Assembly: GCA_036574075.1 (NCBI GenBank)
Contig: JAINCN010000028.1
Coordinates: forward strand, 1-44,607
Direction of reading: 5' to 3'
Source of the DNA: Deltaproteobacteria bacterium
Lineage (GTDB): Bacteria; Desulfobacterota; Dissulfuribacteria; Dissulfuribacterales; UBA5754
DNA length: 44,607 nucleotides
Both the position numbers and the translations under genes were made by a program. This document shows, one piece after another, positions 28,880 through 36,638 of this stretch; the stretch's first letter is position 1; each line of letters starts with the position of its first letter. The notes under the pieces are model-generated. The model was not told where the DNA came from and searched no databases. It saw nothing but the letters and a program-made list of their open reading frames with translations.

Positions 28880-29085
28880 ATTGGCAGGAGTAAATCACCA
28901 GCGGGCTGTCAAGGCTTTTCAGAAAGCGGGCTTCTGGGTAGTTCGTGAAGGCAGGCATATCACCATGACTAATGGTGTGCGTATCATCACAATTCCGAGA
29001 GCAAATCCTGTCGATGCCTTTACGATGGCTGGAATTGTGAAGGATGCCGGCCTTAGTAATGACGAGTTCAAAAAAATTATTATAG
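28872..29085 (+). pseudogene. hicA: HicA toxin with homopolymer frameshift at its end
   Basis: HicA is a small dsRBD-fold mRNA interferase. The product carries AFQKAGFWVVREGRHITMTN with the catalytic histidine in GRHITM, and the family ending GLSNDEFKK. At 29070-29076 there is a run of seven A. With six A the frame would read FKKLL followed by TAG at 29083-29085, the canonical HicA C-terminus. With seven it misses the stop and runs on to 29741. The core toxin could still fold, so loss of function is not certain. Slippage or a sequencing error could also account for the extra A. Confidence 0.75.
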
Positions 29086-29132
29086 TCCCAGAATTACAAA
29101 ACGTAGGCTTTCGAATTGATCCTGCAAGACCA

Positions 29133-29244
29133 ATGAACCTCCATATCGAGAAACTTCCCGAGGGCGTTTATCTCGCCACCAGCGATGAGATCCAGGGTTC
29201 TTGTGGCCCAGGGCCGGACGATTCAAGAGGCCCTGACCTTATGA
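29133..29244 (+). pseudogene. Second HicB-like antitoxin remnant
   Basis: MNLHIEKLPEGVYLATSDE, then, after one extra T near 29199, LVAQGRTIQEAL and a stop TGA at 29242-29244. This resembles the N-terminal half of a DUF1902/HicB-like antitoxin distinct from the one upstream. It is frameshifted, truncated and butted against the znuB start. Codon use is more GC-rich than the hicBA pair. Confidence 0.6.
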
Positions 29245-29741
29245 CCCTTCCCTTTCTCCAGCACGCCTTTTTCGCGGCCCTTCTCGCCTCCCTTGCCTGC
29301 GGAATCGTGGGAAGTTTCGTTACGGTCAACCGGATCACCTACATGGCAGGGGCCATTGCGCACAGCGTCCTGGGCGGCATGGGCATTGCGCGCTATCTCC
29401 AGCATGAGCAAGGGATCCTCTGGATGACCCCTCTCGTGGGGGCGGTACTCGCCGCCCTTGCAGCAGCAGTCGTCATTTCCCTTGTCCGCGAGATCGCAAG
29501 GGAACGGGAGGACACGGTCCTGAGCGCCGTATGGTCCGTCGGGATGGCCACGGGCATCCTCCGGCTTTCGGCCATGATCCTCGTGGCCGTGATCGTGTCC
29601 GGCCTGTGTTCGTCCGGAGGTCTTCTCCTTAGCTATGTGGCGGATACCCCCTCTGGGGCGACCATCATCCTCCTGACCGGCATGGCGTACGGGTCCGTGC
29701 TTGCGGGACGCTGGATCGCCTCGTCTGTGGGCAGGGCATGA
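29241..29741 (+). pseudogene. znuB: ZnuB-like metal ABC permease with internal deletion
   Basis: The frame starts LPFLQHAFFAALLASLACGI, has VTVNRITYMAGAIAHSVLGG (typical of the ABC-3 zinc/manganese permease family) and ends with LLLSYVADTPSGATIILLTG as expected for the last helices. The whole is only 166 residues, about 100 short of the usual 260-270. The join falls after SVGMATGI, where the middle helices and cytoplasmic loop are missing. The deletion is in frame. The frame is also continuous with the run-on of hicA. No znuA or znuC is adjacent, so a working transporter is unlikely. Confidence 0.7.
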
Positions 29742-30256
29742 AAGGGAGAAGACGGCGGCCGGTCCCGATCCTTGCCTTTGTCGGCCGGCACGACAGCGGA
29801 AAGACGACCCTCATCCGCGAGGTGGCGCGGGAACTCCGCTCACGGGGCCACAGGATCGCCGTCATCAAATCCACGAAGCACGACATCCCCCCCTCCGACA
29901 CCCCCGGGACCGACACGGGGCTCTTTCTTGAGGACGGGATCGGGAGCGTGGCCCTGGTCGGGCCGTCCACCATCCGTCTAGTGCAGGAAAACACCAGAGA
30001 GCCCTTGGTTGAACTCGCCGCCCGGCTCTTTCCCGGAAGGGATCTCGTCATCGCCGAGGGCTTCAAGCATTGCCCGGACATCCCCAAGATCGAGGTATGG
30101 AGGGCCGGGCTTCGGGAAAGGCCTTTATTCGGCAGCGTCCCCGGGGTGGTGGCCATTGTGTCTGACGTGGCAATGGAGGAAGGAGGGATTCGGTGTATCA
30201 GCCGTTTTGATGTCACGGCCGTCGTCGAGTTCATTGAGGGATTTATTCGTCTGTAA
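29738..30256 (+). CDS. mobB: MobB, molybdopterin-guanine dinucleotide synthesis GTPase
   Basis: A 172-residue P-loop protein. Walker A is FVGRHDSGKTTLIREV near residues 14-29. The MobB signatures IAVIKSTKHD, DTPGTDTGLF and VIAEGFKHCPDIPKIEV follow. MobB assists MobA in adding GMP to molybdopterin for enzymes such as formate dehydrogenase and DMSO-reductase types. It overlaps the znuB-like end by 4 nt. No mobA is seen nearby. MITE R6 follows 25 bp later. Confidence 0.92.
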   Translation: MKGRRRRPVPILAFVGRHDSGKTTLIREVARELRSRGHRIAVIKSTKHDIPPSDTPGTDTGLFLEDGIGSVALVGPSTIRLVQENTREPLVELAARLFPGRDLVIAEGFKHCPDIPKIEVWRAGLRERPLFGSVPGVVAIVSDVAMEEGGIRCISRFDVTAVVEFIEGFIRL

Positions 30257-30281
30257 AAGGCCTGTCTCACAATCTGGCGTC

Positions 30282-30456
30282 CCTGAATCCGTGAGCCTAC
30301 GGCCGGGGTATTTGTTTCGTGCGGCAAATAGCCTCCTGTCCATGGGGGCAGATTTGCCGTTCGTGCCCCGTCCATGGGCGCCTCCATCCACAAATACACC
30401 GGCCGTAGGCTTATGCTGTGAAATCGAAGGTTGAGTGCATATCTCACGGATTCAGG
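30282..30456 (+). repeat. MITE copy R6
   Basis: A 175-bp copy with perfect terminal repeats. It is flanked by an exact 5-bp duplication GCGTC (30277-30281 and 30457-30461). Inner arms differ by one base. It lies between mobB and the convergent lipoprotein gene. Confidence 0.95.
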
Positions 30457-30540
30457 GCGTCATTCTGGGAGGAGGCCCTGCACTCCGCCCTCTGCCAGAA
30501 CCTGACACTTTAGTTACCCCATTACTCTACAGCATCAACA

Positions 30541-30565
30541 GGCCGGCCTCAGTGCCGGCCTTTTT
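30541..30565 (+). terminator. Probable rho-independent terminator
   Basis: GGCCGGC pairs with GCCGGCC across a six-base loop (CTCAGT), followed by TTTTT. It is on the plus strand beyond mobB and MITE R6 and would stop mobB transcription before the convergent gene. Confidence 0.75.
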
Positions 30566-30593
30566 ACGTCTCCTGCTTCGATCCCGTAAGCCT

Positions 30594-30629
30594 TGTAGGT
30601 CGGGTTACGCTGCGCTAACCCGACCTACA
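30594..30629. repeat. Hairpin repeat between 14-bp direct repeats
   Basis: TGTAGGTCGGGTTA and TAACCCGACCTACA form a perfect 14-bp stem with an 8-nt loop. The unit is bracketed by exact copies of CTTCGATCCCGTAA at 30576-30589 and 30633-30646. The GTAGGTCGGGTTA type of hairpin is widely seen as an intergenic REP-like repeat in other bacteria. Confidence 0.8.
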
Positions 30630-30664
30630 TCTCTTCGATCCCGTAATGGATCGAAGGAAAATTT

Positions 30665-31525
30665 TTATCTTTTCTCTGTGTCCTCTGTGGTGAGGCCTTT
30701 TTTATCTTTTTGCCTTTCCTCCGCCTCCCTGGCCGCATCCACAAGCACGGACAGGGGATAACCTGGCAGGCCCTGAAAGACCTCCGGGTCGAAGACCGGA
30801 TCCCCTGGCCCGGGGACCTTGGGCTCGATCTCCTGGATCCCGACCTCGATGGTGAGGTCGAACCGGTTAAGGTCCACCCGCACTTCCGTGGGGTACGGAA
30901 GTCCATTCACGTCCTTTGTCCTGCCATAGGAGGCGGTCATGCGCGGAAGGGCGAGGCGGAGCGGGGCAAGGGTGGCAGGGTCGAAGGCCGCGGACATCCC
31001 GCCCGTGTCCGCGTTCACGCACAGGACCTGACCAGGCCTGTCAGGGCTGGGGCATGCGCTGGCCGCCACGTCCGGTGCGCGGGCGATTCCCCATGGAGAA
31101 GCCAGAAGGACGGCCTCGGTCCTGAGAGACGAGAAACCTCCCTCTGTCGCAAGATCGGCCCAATAGACGGCCTTGTGCGACGGGATCGAAAGGTAGAGGT
31201 CGGTCCCTGTCACGAGGAGGTCGAAGACGGTCCCGCCGATGAGATGGATCCCTGTCGCCCTGAGGAGGATGCCTTCATCCGTCCGAGTCCAGGCGAGCAT
31301 CCCCTTGATGCGGGGCTGGGCCTCCCCGTGGAGCGTGAGCCTGACCGTCCCCTTGGCCCTCATTCCTTCAGGTTGCGCCGACAGGGCCTCAACGGCCAGG
31401 AGTCGCCCTTCGGGTTCAAAGACCTGAACGGGTGGAGGCGTCAGCGGCGGTTTCCTGGGCGCGCAGCCTGCCGGCAGGCAGGCAAGGAGTGCGGGCATGG
31501 CGAGGATAAGAAGCCATTTTTTCAC
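30665..31525 (-). CDS. Outer-membrane-type lipoprotein, LolB/DUF4292-like
   Basis: A predicted lipoprotein of 286 residues. The N-terminus KKWLLILAMPALLACLPAGC has a lysine-rich start, hydrophobic core and lipobox ending in Cys. The mature part is beta-rich, with GTVRLTLHGEAQPRIKGML and LLVTGTDLYLSIPSHKAVYW, resembling DUF4292/LolA-LolB-fold proteins that carry or receive lipoproteins. The assignment is by pattern only. The GTG at 31525 is taken as the start. Both ends are embedded in copies of a dispersed repeat in inverted orientation: the 3' copy encodes the final TTEDTEKR, and the 5' copy provides GGTGA just upstream of the start. Confidence 0.72.
   Translation of the reverse strand: MKKWLLILAMPALLACLPAGCAPRKPPLTPPPVQVFEPEGRLLAVEALSAQPEGMRAKGTVRLTLHGEAQPRIKGMLAWTRTDEGILLRATGIHLIGGTVFDLLVTGTDLYLSIPSHKAVYWADLATEGGFSSLRTEAVLLASPWGIARAPDVAASACPSPDRPGQVLCVNADTGGMSAAFDPATLAPLRLALPRMTASYGRTKDVNGLPYPTEVRVDLNRFDLTIEVGIQEIEPKVPGPGDPVFDPEVFQGLPGYPLSVLVDAAREAEERQKDKKGLTTEDTEKR
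30668..30693 (+). repeat. Dispersed repeat B2, left arm of a 26-bp perfect inverted repeat
   Basis: Contains CTCTGTGTCCTCTGTGG. Its exact reverse complement over 26 bp lies at 31533-31558, on the other side of the lipoprotein gene. It overlaps the 3' end of that gene. Confidence 0.85.
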
Positions 31526-31532
31526 CACTTTT

Positions 31533-31558
31533 TCACCACAGAGGACACAGAGAAAAGA
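31533..31558 (-). repeat. Dispersed repeat B3, right arm of the inverted repeat
   Basis: The exact 26-bp reverse complement of 30668-30693. A shorter partial copy (AACACAGAGAAAAC) follows at about 31569-31582. It sits just upstream of the lipoprotein start. Confidence 0.85.
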
Positions 31559-31706
31559 TAAAATCCAAAACACAGAGAAAACCCTTTTATGTCGTGCAGG
31601 ATGCGGTTCAACCTCCGCATCCTGCATGTCTTTCTGGCGGGCCGCATGAATTGGTATTATACGAATATATGTATATGATCGCAGTGCAAAAAGGGGATGC
31701 ACCTTC

Positions 31707-32420
31707 ATGGACGACCTCGCCAAGGCCCTTGCCTATCAGGTCAAGAGAGAGATTGCTGAACGCTACTTCGGGGTCCGAAAGGCCATCGAGGAGGACAGAT
31801 CCGTACTTGACGGGCAACTCGAGGACCTTGCCGCATTCCATGAGCAGAAGATCGGCCCTGATCTCCTCCGCATCTATTCCATCCTCGTCTCCCCGGAGCT
31901 CATAAAGAGGTTCCTCGATGCGGTGGGATGGCAGGGGATGCCCTATTACGACGATTACGTGGTCCATTCCCGGACCATCCGGGATCGACTCTTCACGGGC
32001 ATGGAGGACCGGGGTTGGACCGCCTTTCACCGGTTCCGGAACAGGCTCTTCGAGAGCTACGAAAAGCTCTACGGAGATGCTATCGTCTACCATGACATGG
32101 TCGAGGAGGCGCGGGACCAGGCCGCACTCGTGAAAGAGGAGATCGCCAGGTTTTCCAGGGAGTTCTCCCTGGATGACATCATCGCCTTCGTGAAGGACCT
32201 GGAACGCAGGGAGGATCTGGAGTCTGTGCTCGGCGGGAACCTCTCCGGAGGGGCCATCTCTGGACTGGAAGAAAGACTCGGCCTGGAGCCCGTCCAGGAC
32301 ATCGAGGCAAGAATACCTCCGGTCCCGGACCTCCCCTTGCCTGACAGGATCAGGGGACTTTTGACCGAACTTGCAGAGGCGGCATTTGCAGTGTCTCGCC
32401 GCGAGGGAGAGGGGGGATGA
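31707..32420 (+). CDS. Uncharacterised helical protein coupled to aroB
   Basis: I do not recognise this 237-residue protein. It is predicted to be soluble and mostly helical, with long amphipathic stretches such as YQVKREIAERYFGVRKAIEE and MVEEARDQAALVKEEIARF. It is rich in charged residues and has no signal peptide, membrane segment or metal motif. AAGGGGA precedes the ATG. Its TGA overlaps the aroB ATG (ATGATGG), so the two are translationally coupled. A function in aromatic amino-acid synthesis is not implied by anything in the sequence. Confidence 0.78.
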   Translation: MDDLAKALAYQVKREIAERYFGVRKAIEEDRSVLDGQLEDLAAFHEQKIGPDLLRIYSILVSPELIKRFLDAVGWQGMPYYDDYVVHSRTIRDRLFTGMEDRGWTAFHRFRNRLFESYEKLYGDAIVYHDMVEEARDQAALVKEEIARFSREFSLDDIIAFVKDLERREDLESVLGGNLSGGAISGLEERLGLEPVQDIEARIPPVPDLPLPDRIRGLLTELAEAAFAVSRREGEGG

Positions 32421-33526
32421 TGGAGGAGGCCATGGAACTGGTTCGCGCGCGCGTTTCCGTCTCCCTCGGCGAGGATTCATACGAGATACAGATTGGGATC
32501 GGGAACCTGACGGAACTCGGCCGCATCCTGCGTGAGATGCCCATCGGCCACCGTTACTTCATAGTCACGGACGACCACGTGGAGGACCTCCTCGGGCTCG
32601 ACCTCCTCCAGATCCTTCGCTCCGAGGGCCTCTCTGCCGACCTCCTCTCCTTTCCGGCTGGTGAGGGATCCAAGACCATGGAAACGGTCGTCTCTCTTGC
32701 CCGGAGGATGGTCGGGCTCGGCGCCGACAGGAAGGGCGCGGTCATCGCCCTTGGGGGAGGGGTTCCGGGCGATGTGGCGGCCTTTCTCGCCTCCATCTAC
32801 ATGAGGGGCATCCCGTTCATCCAGGTCCCGACCACACTCCTTGCCCAGGTGGACAGCTCTGTGGGAGGCAAGACCGGGGTGGATCTCCCCGAGGGGAAGA
32901 ACCTGCTCGGGACCTTTGCCCAGCCCCGGGCCGTCCATGCGGACGTGGGGGTCCTCGCAACCCTACCCGAGCGCGAGATCAGAAACGGCCTTGCCGAGGT
33001 GGTGAAGTACGGGGTGATTCGGGACCCCGGGCTCTTTTCCCTCCTGGAGGCCAGGGCGGAGGAGATCCTTGGGCTCGATCCAGAGCTCTGTGTCGAGATC
33101 GTCGCCCGCTCCTGCGCCATCAAGGCCCAGGTCGTCTCGGAGGACGAGAAGGAGGGGGGCGTGAGGCGCATCCTCAACTTCGGCCACACCATAGGGCATG
33201 CCATCGAGGCTGCCGCAGGCTATGCCATCACCCACGGCGAGGCCGTCTCTATGGGTATGGTCGCGGTCAGTCGGATCGCAGTATCGAAGGGCCTTATGCC
33301 TCAGGAAGGGTCTGACCGGATTCGGCAGCTTTTGGAGAGACTCGGGCTTCCCGTCACCATCGGGCGCGAGTTCGAGGCGGAGCGGATCCTTGGATTCCTG
33401 CGGCACGACAAGAAGGCACAGGCGGGCAAGGTCCACTTCGTGCTTCCGGTCCGCATCGGTGAGACCCTCATCACGCCCGAGGTGACGGACGCGGAGGTCG
33501 TGGAGGCCATAGAGGCTACCCGATGA
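32417..33526 (+). CDS. aroB: 3-dehydroquinate synthase
   Basis: AroB converts DAHP to 3-dehydroquinate, the second step of the shikimate pathway, using NAD and a divalent metal. The 369-residue protein has the NAD/phosphate-binding VIALGGGVPGDVAAFLASIYMRG, IQVPTTLLAQVDSSVGGKTG and LPEGKNLLGTF. The metal site is seen in RRILNFGHTIGHAIEA and ITHGEAVSMGM. Length is normal. It starts inside the previous stop codon. It is convergent with the coiled-coil gene. Confidence 0.96.
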   Translation: MMEEAMELVRARVSVSLGEDSYEIQIGIGNLTELGRILREMPIGHRYFIVTDDHVEDLLGLDLLQILRSEGLSADLLSFPAGEGSKTMETVVSLARRMVGLGADRKGAVIALGGGVPGDVAAFLASIYMRGIPFIQVPTTLLAQVDSSVGGKTGVDLPEGKNLLGTFAQPRAVHADVGVLATLPEREIRNGLAEVVKYGVIRDPGLFSLLEARAEEILGLDPELCVEIVARSCAIKAQVVSEDEKEGGVRRILNFGHTIGHAIEAAAGYAITHGEAVSMGMVAVSRIAVSKGLMPQEGSDRIRQLLERLGLPVTIGREFEAERILGFLRHDKKAQAGKVHFVLPVRIGETLITPEVTDAEVVEAIEATR

Positions 33527-33561
33527 GGGGCCTAAAGGGTGCGGTAGGCACCGAACCGTGA

Positions 33562-34074
33562 TTACAGCAGGTTGTGTCTCCTGAGGATCTCGGCGAAGTC
33601 CGGTTTTTTCTCGGAATAGGTCCTCAAGGCCCTGAGCCAGTCGTTGATCCTCCACTTGGTCTCGAGCTCCCGCATGGCGGACTCCTTGGCCCTTTCCATG
33701 AAGGTCTTCCTGTCCCAGAGCAGGAGGCCCACGAACACCCCGCAGAGGCTGCCAAAAACGGCGAGCATGGCGATCATGAGGTCCTGCATGAACTCGAGCC
33801 GTTTGTCTACCTGCTCGAATCTCTGGTCTACCTGCTCGAATCTCTTGTCAACGGAGTCTTTGAAGTCCGAAAGGCGCTTGTCCACCTGCTCGAAACGCTT
33901 GTCAACGGAATCCTTGAACTCGCTCAGCGTGGCATCGTGTCTTTCGGTGCGGATGGCGAGATGCCGAAGGAGTTCCCTGTCTTCTTTGGTAAAGCCGTTT
34001 CCGTCCGCAGCCAGGACCGGGGCCTGGGCAAGGAGGACTGTGATAAGGGGCAAGATGCGGATGGCGGTTTTCAT
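33562..34074 (-). CDS. Exported coiled-coil protein with C-terminal membrane anchor
   Basis: A 170-residue protein. It has an N-terminal signal-like segment (TAIRILPLITVLLAQAPVLA) and a central coiled coil made of near-identical units (FKDSVDKRFEQVDKRL, then VDQRFEQVDKRLEF). A hydrophobic helix follows (MIAMLAVFGSLCGVFVGLLLW, about residues 108-128), then a charged tail. The heptad units are also repeated at DNA level around 33800-33920, so unit number may vary. The ATG at 34074 is preceded by AAGG. The function is unknown; similar small anchored coiled-coil proteins are common in deltaproteobacteria. Confidence 0.75.
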   Translation of the reverse strand: MKTAIRILPLITVLLAQAPVLAADGNGFTKEDRELLRHLAIRTERHDATLSEFKDSVDKRFEQVDKRLSDFKDSVDKRFEQVDQRFEQVDKRLEFMQDLMIAMLAVFGSLCGVFVGLLLWDRKTFMERAKESAMRELETKWRINDWLRALRTYSEKKPDFAEILRRHNLL

Positions 34075-34154
34075 GGACGGACCTTTTATCAAGGTTAAGC
34101 CCTTTTTCAGGGGATTGTCAATGGAATCAGCCAGGTTATGGCGCAGCAACCGCC

Positions 34155-34649
34155 TCATGTGACAAGTATCCTCTCCGTTTTCATATCCTCGGTATCGAGG
34201 AGGACCCAACCGGGCTCCTCTTTCCTTCCGAGTAGTTCTCCTGGGTTCAGCACGAGGGCCTTGCCGATCCTCTCCACATGCCAGCGATGGGTGTGCCCGA
34301 ATAGGACGAGCTCAAAGTCCCCGGATCTGGCGAGCGAGGCGACGTGGAAAGGTTCGTGGACCAGGACCGTCGCACGCCCGCCAAGCTCGAAGCGACCTGC
34401 CCAGCCGTGGAGGGTGACCCTGTCTTTTCTCGCGTCGCAGGCCCGGACGAGTAGGGTCTGGTCTCCGGGGTTGTTCCCGAAAATGAGGTGGATCGGACCG
34501 GCAAAGGCGTCGAGTTCCTCCATCATGAAAGGGGAGATGAGGTCCCCGCAGTGGACAAGGACCTCAGCGCCCAGGTCGTTCGCCTGCGCTACGGCACGGC
34601 GGGTGTTGGCCTCGTGGTCGTGGGAATCGGACATGACTGCTACCTTCAT
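34155..34649 (-). CDS. YfcE/MJ0936-type metallophosphodiesterase
   Basis: A 164-residue calcineurin-like phosphoesterase. Metal-site motifs are MSDSHDH at the N-terminus, VHCGDLIS, IFGNNPGD (in place of the more common GNCD), VLVHEPFHVASL and LFGHTHRWHVERIG. Relatives hydrolyse phosphodiesters such as bis-pNPP, and the natural substrate is unknown. AGGAGG lies about 9 nt before the ATG at 34649. It overlaps the ogt stop by 4 nt. NPG replacing N[C/H]D near the metal site may matter for specificity. Confidence 0.85.
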   Translation of the reverse strand: MKVAVMSDSHDHEANTRRAVAQANDLGAEVLVHCGDLISPFMMEELDAFAGPIHLIFGNNPGDQTLLVRACDARKDRVTLHGWAGRFELGGRATVLVHEPFHVASLARSGDFELVLFGHTHRWHVERIGKALVLNPGELLGRKEEPGWVLLDTEDMKTERILVT

Positions 34650-35140
34650 GTTGGCAATCCTCCTTTTTCTGCGGCAAGCAGGAGTCTCTTGATGGCTGCG
34701 CCAAGGGAATATCCTCCCATGTGCCCGTTGTGGGCCACGACTCGGTGACACGGGACGAGGATCGGCCAGGGGTTGGCCTTCAAGGCCTGTCCGACCGCGC
34801 GGGGCGCGCGGCAGCCTACGGCCTGGGCGATCTCCTGGTATGAGGCAGTGCAGCCGCAGGGGATCTTCCCTGTGGCCTCCCAGACCCGCCTTTGAAAGGC
34901 CGTACCTAGAGGAAGCCCGTATGGCATGGGAAGGCCGTCTCCCTTCAGGACGGCCAGAAGATGCGCGGCAAGGGCGCGGGCCTTGGAGTCGCCTGTTTCC
35001 TCCATCCTGTGAGGGTCTCCCTGCGTTTCCAGTGCGAGATGGATGCGGCAGAGGCGGTCCGCCTCCCACGTGGCTGTTACAAGGAGGACATGACCGCACA
35101 CATCAATCGGGAAGGTCTTTGCCTCATGCGACGTGTTCAT
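34646..35140 (-). CDS. ogt: Methylated-DNA--protein-cysteine methyltransferase
   Basis: This suicide repair protein takes the alkyl group from O6-methylguanine. The 164-residue protein has the helix-turn-helix block FQRRVWEATGKIPCGCTASY, the arginine-finger region APRAVGQALKANPWPILV, and the active-site PCHRV with C131. It ends with GGYSLGAAIKRLLLAAE. It overlaps thiL by 17 nt at its start and the phosphodiesterase by 4 nt at its end. The ATG at 35140 is the first sensible start; an open frame extends further upstream within thiL. Confidence 0.93.
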   Translation of the reverse strand: MNTSHEAKTFPIDVCGHVLLVTATWEADRLCRIHLALETQGDPHRMEETGDSKARALAAHLLAVLKGDGLPMPYGLPLGTAFQRRVWEATGKIPCGCTASYQEIAQAVGCRAPRAVGQALKANPWPILVPCHRVVAHNGHMGGYSLGAAIKRLLLAAEKGGLPT

Positions 35141-36119
35141 AACCCTGGTATGTGATCTCGCACGTTCCACGGTGCGATTCGAGATGAACGCCCTTTCTGT
35201 CCGATACGATCCTTCCGATGAGAAAAGGTGGCCGGCCGAGGATGCTGGCCGCAACCGTCGCGGCCTCGCGTGCGTTGCGCTCCGGCACGGTCCAGAGGAG
35301 TTCGTAGTCCTCGCCTCCTGAAAGGGCTGCATCGAGCGGAGAGAGGCCGAGGTGTCTGGCTATGGTACGGGAGGCACGCGAGACAGGGATGGCCCCTGCC
35401 TGCACCACAGCACCCACTCCGCTCTCCTGGCAGATATGGGCGAGATCGGTCGCAAGGCCGTCCGAGAGGTCGATGGCCGTCCTCACGAGGCCGCTTCGGG
35501 CAAGCGCCTGGCCCAGGGTCACCTGTGGGGTCGGGTCCAGGTGGCGGGAGACGACCCTGCGGGATGCAGGATCGCATGGTCTTCCGTTATTCCGGAGCCA
35601 GGCAAGTCCCAGGGCGGACTCGCCGAGATACCCAGAGCAGAAGATCTCGTCTCCGGGCAGGGCGTTTGCCCGGCCGAGCCACCTCTCCGGCTCCACCTCG
35701 CCGATAAGCGTGAGGGTGAGGACGAGATCATGGCGAGAAACCACGGTGTCGCCGCCCACGAGCGAGGCACCCCATTCGGCAAGCCGTTCAGTGACCCCGC
35801 GGCAGAAGGCGTCCCAGAAGGCGTCAGGGATCCCGGGGCGCATGGAGACGTTGAGAAAGGCCCATCTGGGCCCGCCTCCCATGGCCCCGATGTCGCTCAG
35901 GTTCACGGCCGCGGTCTTTCGTCCGAGGAGTCGGGCGTCTGTAAGCGAGAGATCGAAATGCACGGACTCTACGAGTGTGTCCGTGGTGACGACGAGGGCC
36001 GTTTCCGGCCTGGGTGCGAGGACCGCACAGTCGTCCCCGATCCCTCGTATGACTCCCGGTGTCTGCGAGGTCTTGCCGGCGAGTGATTCGATACGGGCGA
36101 TGAGATCCCGCTCGTGCAT
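35124..36119 (-). CDS. thiL: Thiamine-monophosphate kinase
   Basis: ThiL phosphorylates thiamine monophosphate to the active diphosphate. The 331-residue protein of the PurM/ThiL fold has IGDDCAVLAP near the N-terminus, VTTDTLVESVHF, KTAAVNLSDIGAMGGGPRWA and GGDTVV. Later motifs are IDLSDGLATDLAHIC and LSGGEDYELLWTVP. It begins 21 nt after ndk and forms a run with ogt and the phosphodiesterase. No other thiamine gene is adjacent. Confidence 0.95.
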   Translation of the reverse strand: MHERDLIARIESLAGKTSQTPGVIRGIGDDCAVLAPRPETALVVTTDTLVESVHFDLSLTDARLLGRKTAAVNLSDIGAMGGGPRWAFLNVSMRPGIPDAFWDAFCRGVTERLAEWGASLVGGDTVVSRHDLVLTLTLIGEVEPERWLGRANALPGDEIFCSGYLGESALGLAWLRNNGRPCDPASRRVVSRHLDPTPQVTLGQALARSGLVRTAIDLSDGLATDLAHICQESGVGAVVQAGAIPVSRASRTIARHLGLSPLDAALSGGEDYELLWTVPERNAREAATVAASILGRPPFLIGRIVSDRKGVHLESHRGTCEITYQGYEHVA

Positions 36120-36140
36120 GAAAAAAGGCCCAAGGGGGGT

Positions 36141-36554
36141 TCAGGTGATCTCGAGTTCGGAAAAGAAGTAGGCGATCTCGGACTTTGCAGTTTCCGGTGC
36201 ATCCGAACCGTGGACCACGTTTTTTTCGATATCCGTGGCGAAGTCGGCCCTGATGGTCCCGGGCTTTGCCTCCTTGAAGTTCGTGGCCCCCATGAGCTCC
36301 CGGTTGCGCTGGATGACGCCTTCCCCCTCGAGCACCATGACGACAATAGGGCCCGAGGACATGAAATCCGTGAGGCTCTCGAAGAAGGGTTTGGTCCGGT
36401 GGACGGCGTAAAAGCCTTCGGCCTCCTTCTTGCTCATGTGGAGCATCTTCATGGCGGCGATGCGGATACCAGCGGCCTCGAAGCGCCTGATGACCTCGCC
36501 GATGAGACCTCGAGAGACCCCATCCGGTTTTATGATCGAAAGCGTCCTTTCCAT
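36141..36554 (-). CDS. ndk: Nucleoside diphosphate kinase
   Basis: Ndk balances nucleoside triphosphates by phosphate transfer through a histidine. The 137-residue protein starts [19 protein letters not shown], and the catalytic H115 is in NVVHGSD. The [18 protein letters not shown] and [11 protein letters not shown] segments are typical. The ATG at 36554 is preferred because the fold begins there. It is the first gene of a minus-strand run ending with the coiled-coil protein. Confidence 0.97.
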   Translation of the reverse strand: MERTLSIIKPDGVSRGLIGEVIRRFEAAGIRIAAMKMLHMSKKEAEGFYAVHRTKPFFESLTDFMSSGPIVVMVLEGEGVIQRNRELMGATNFKEAKPGTIRADFATDIEKNVVHGSDAPETAKSEIAYFFSELEIT

Positions 36555-36638
36555 ATCTTTTCCGTCCTCCGTGGGATTGATGGTTTGTCCCCTTATATCC
36601 ATCGAACATGCAGGATGCAAGCAATGAAGCCTGTTTTC

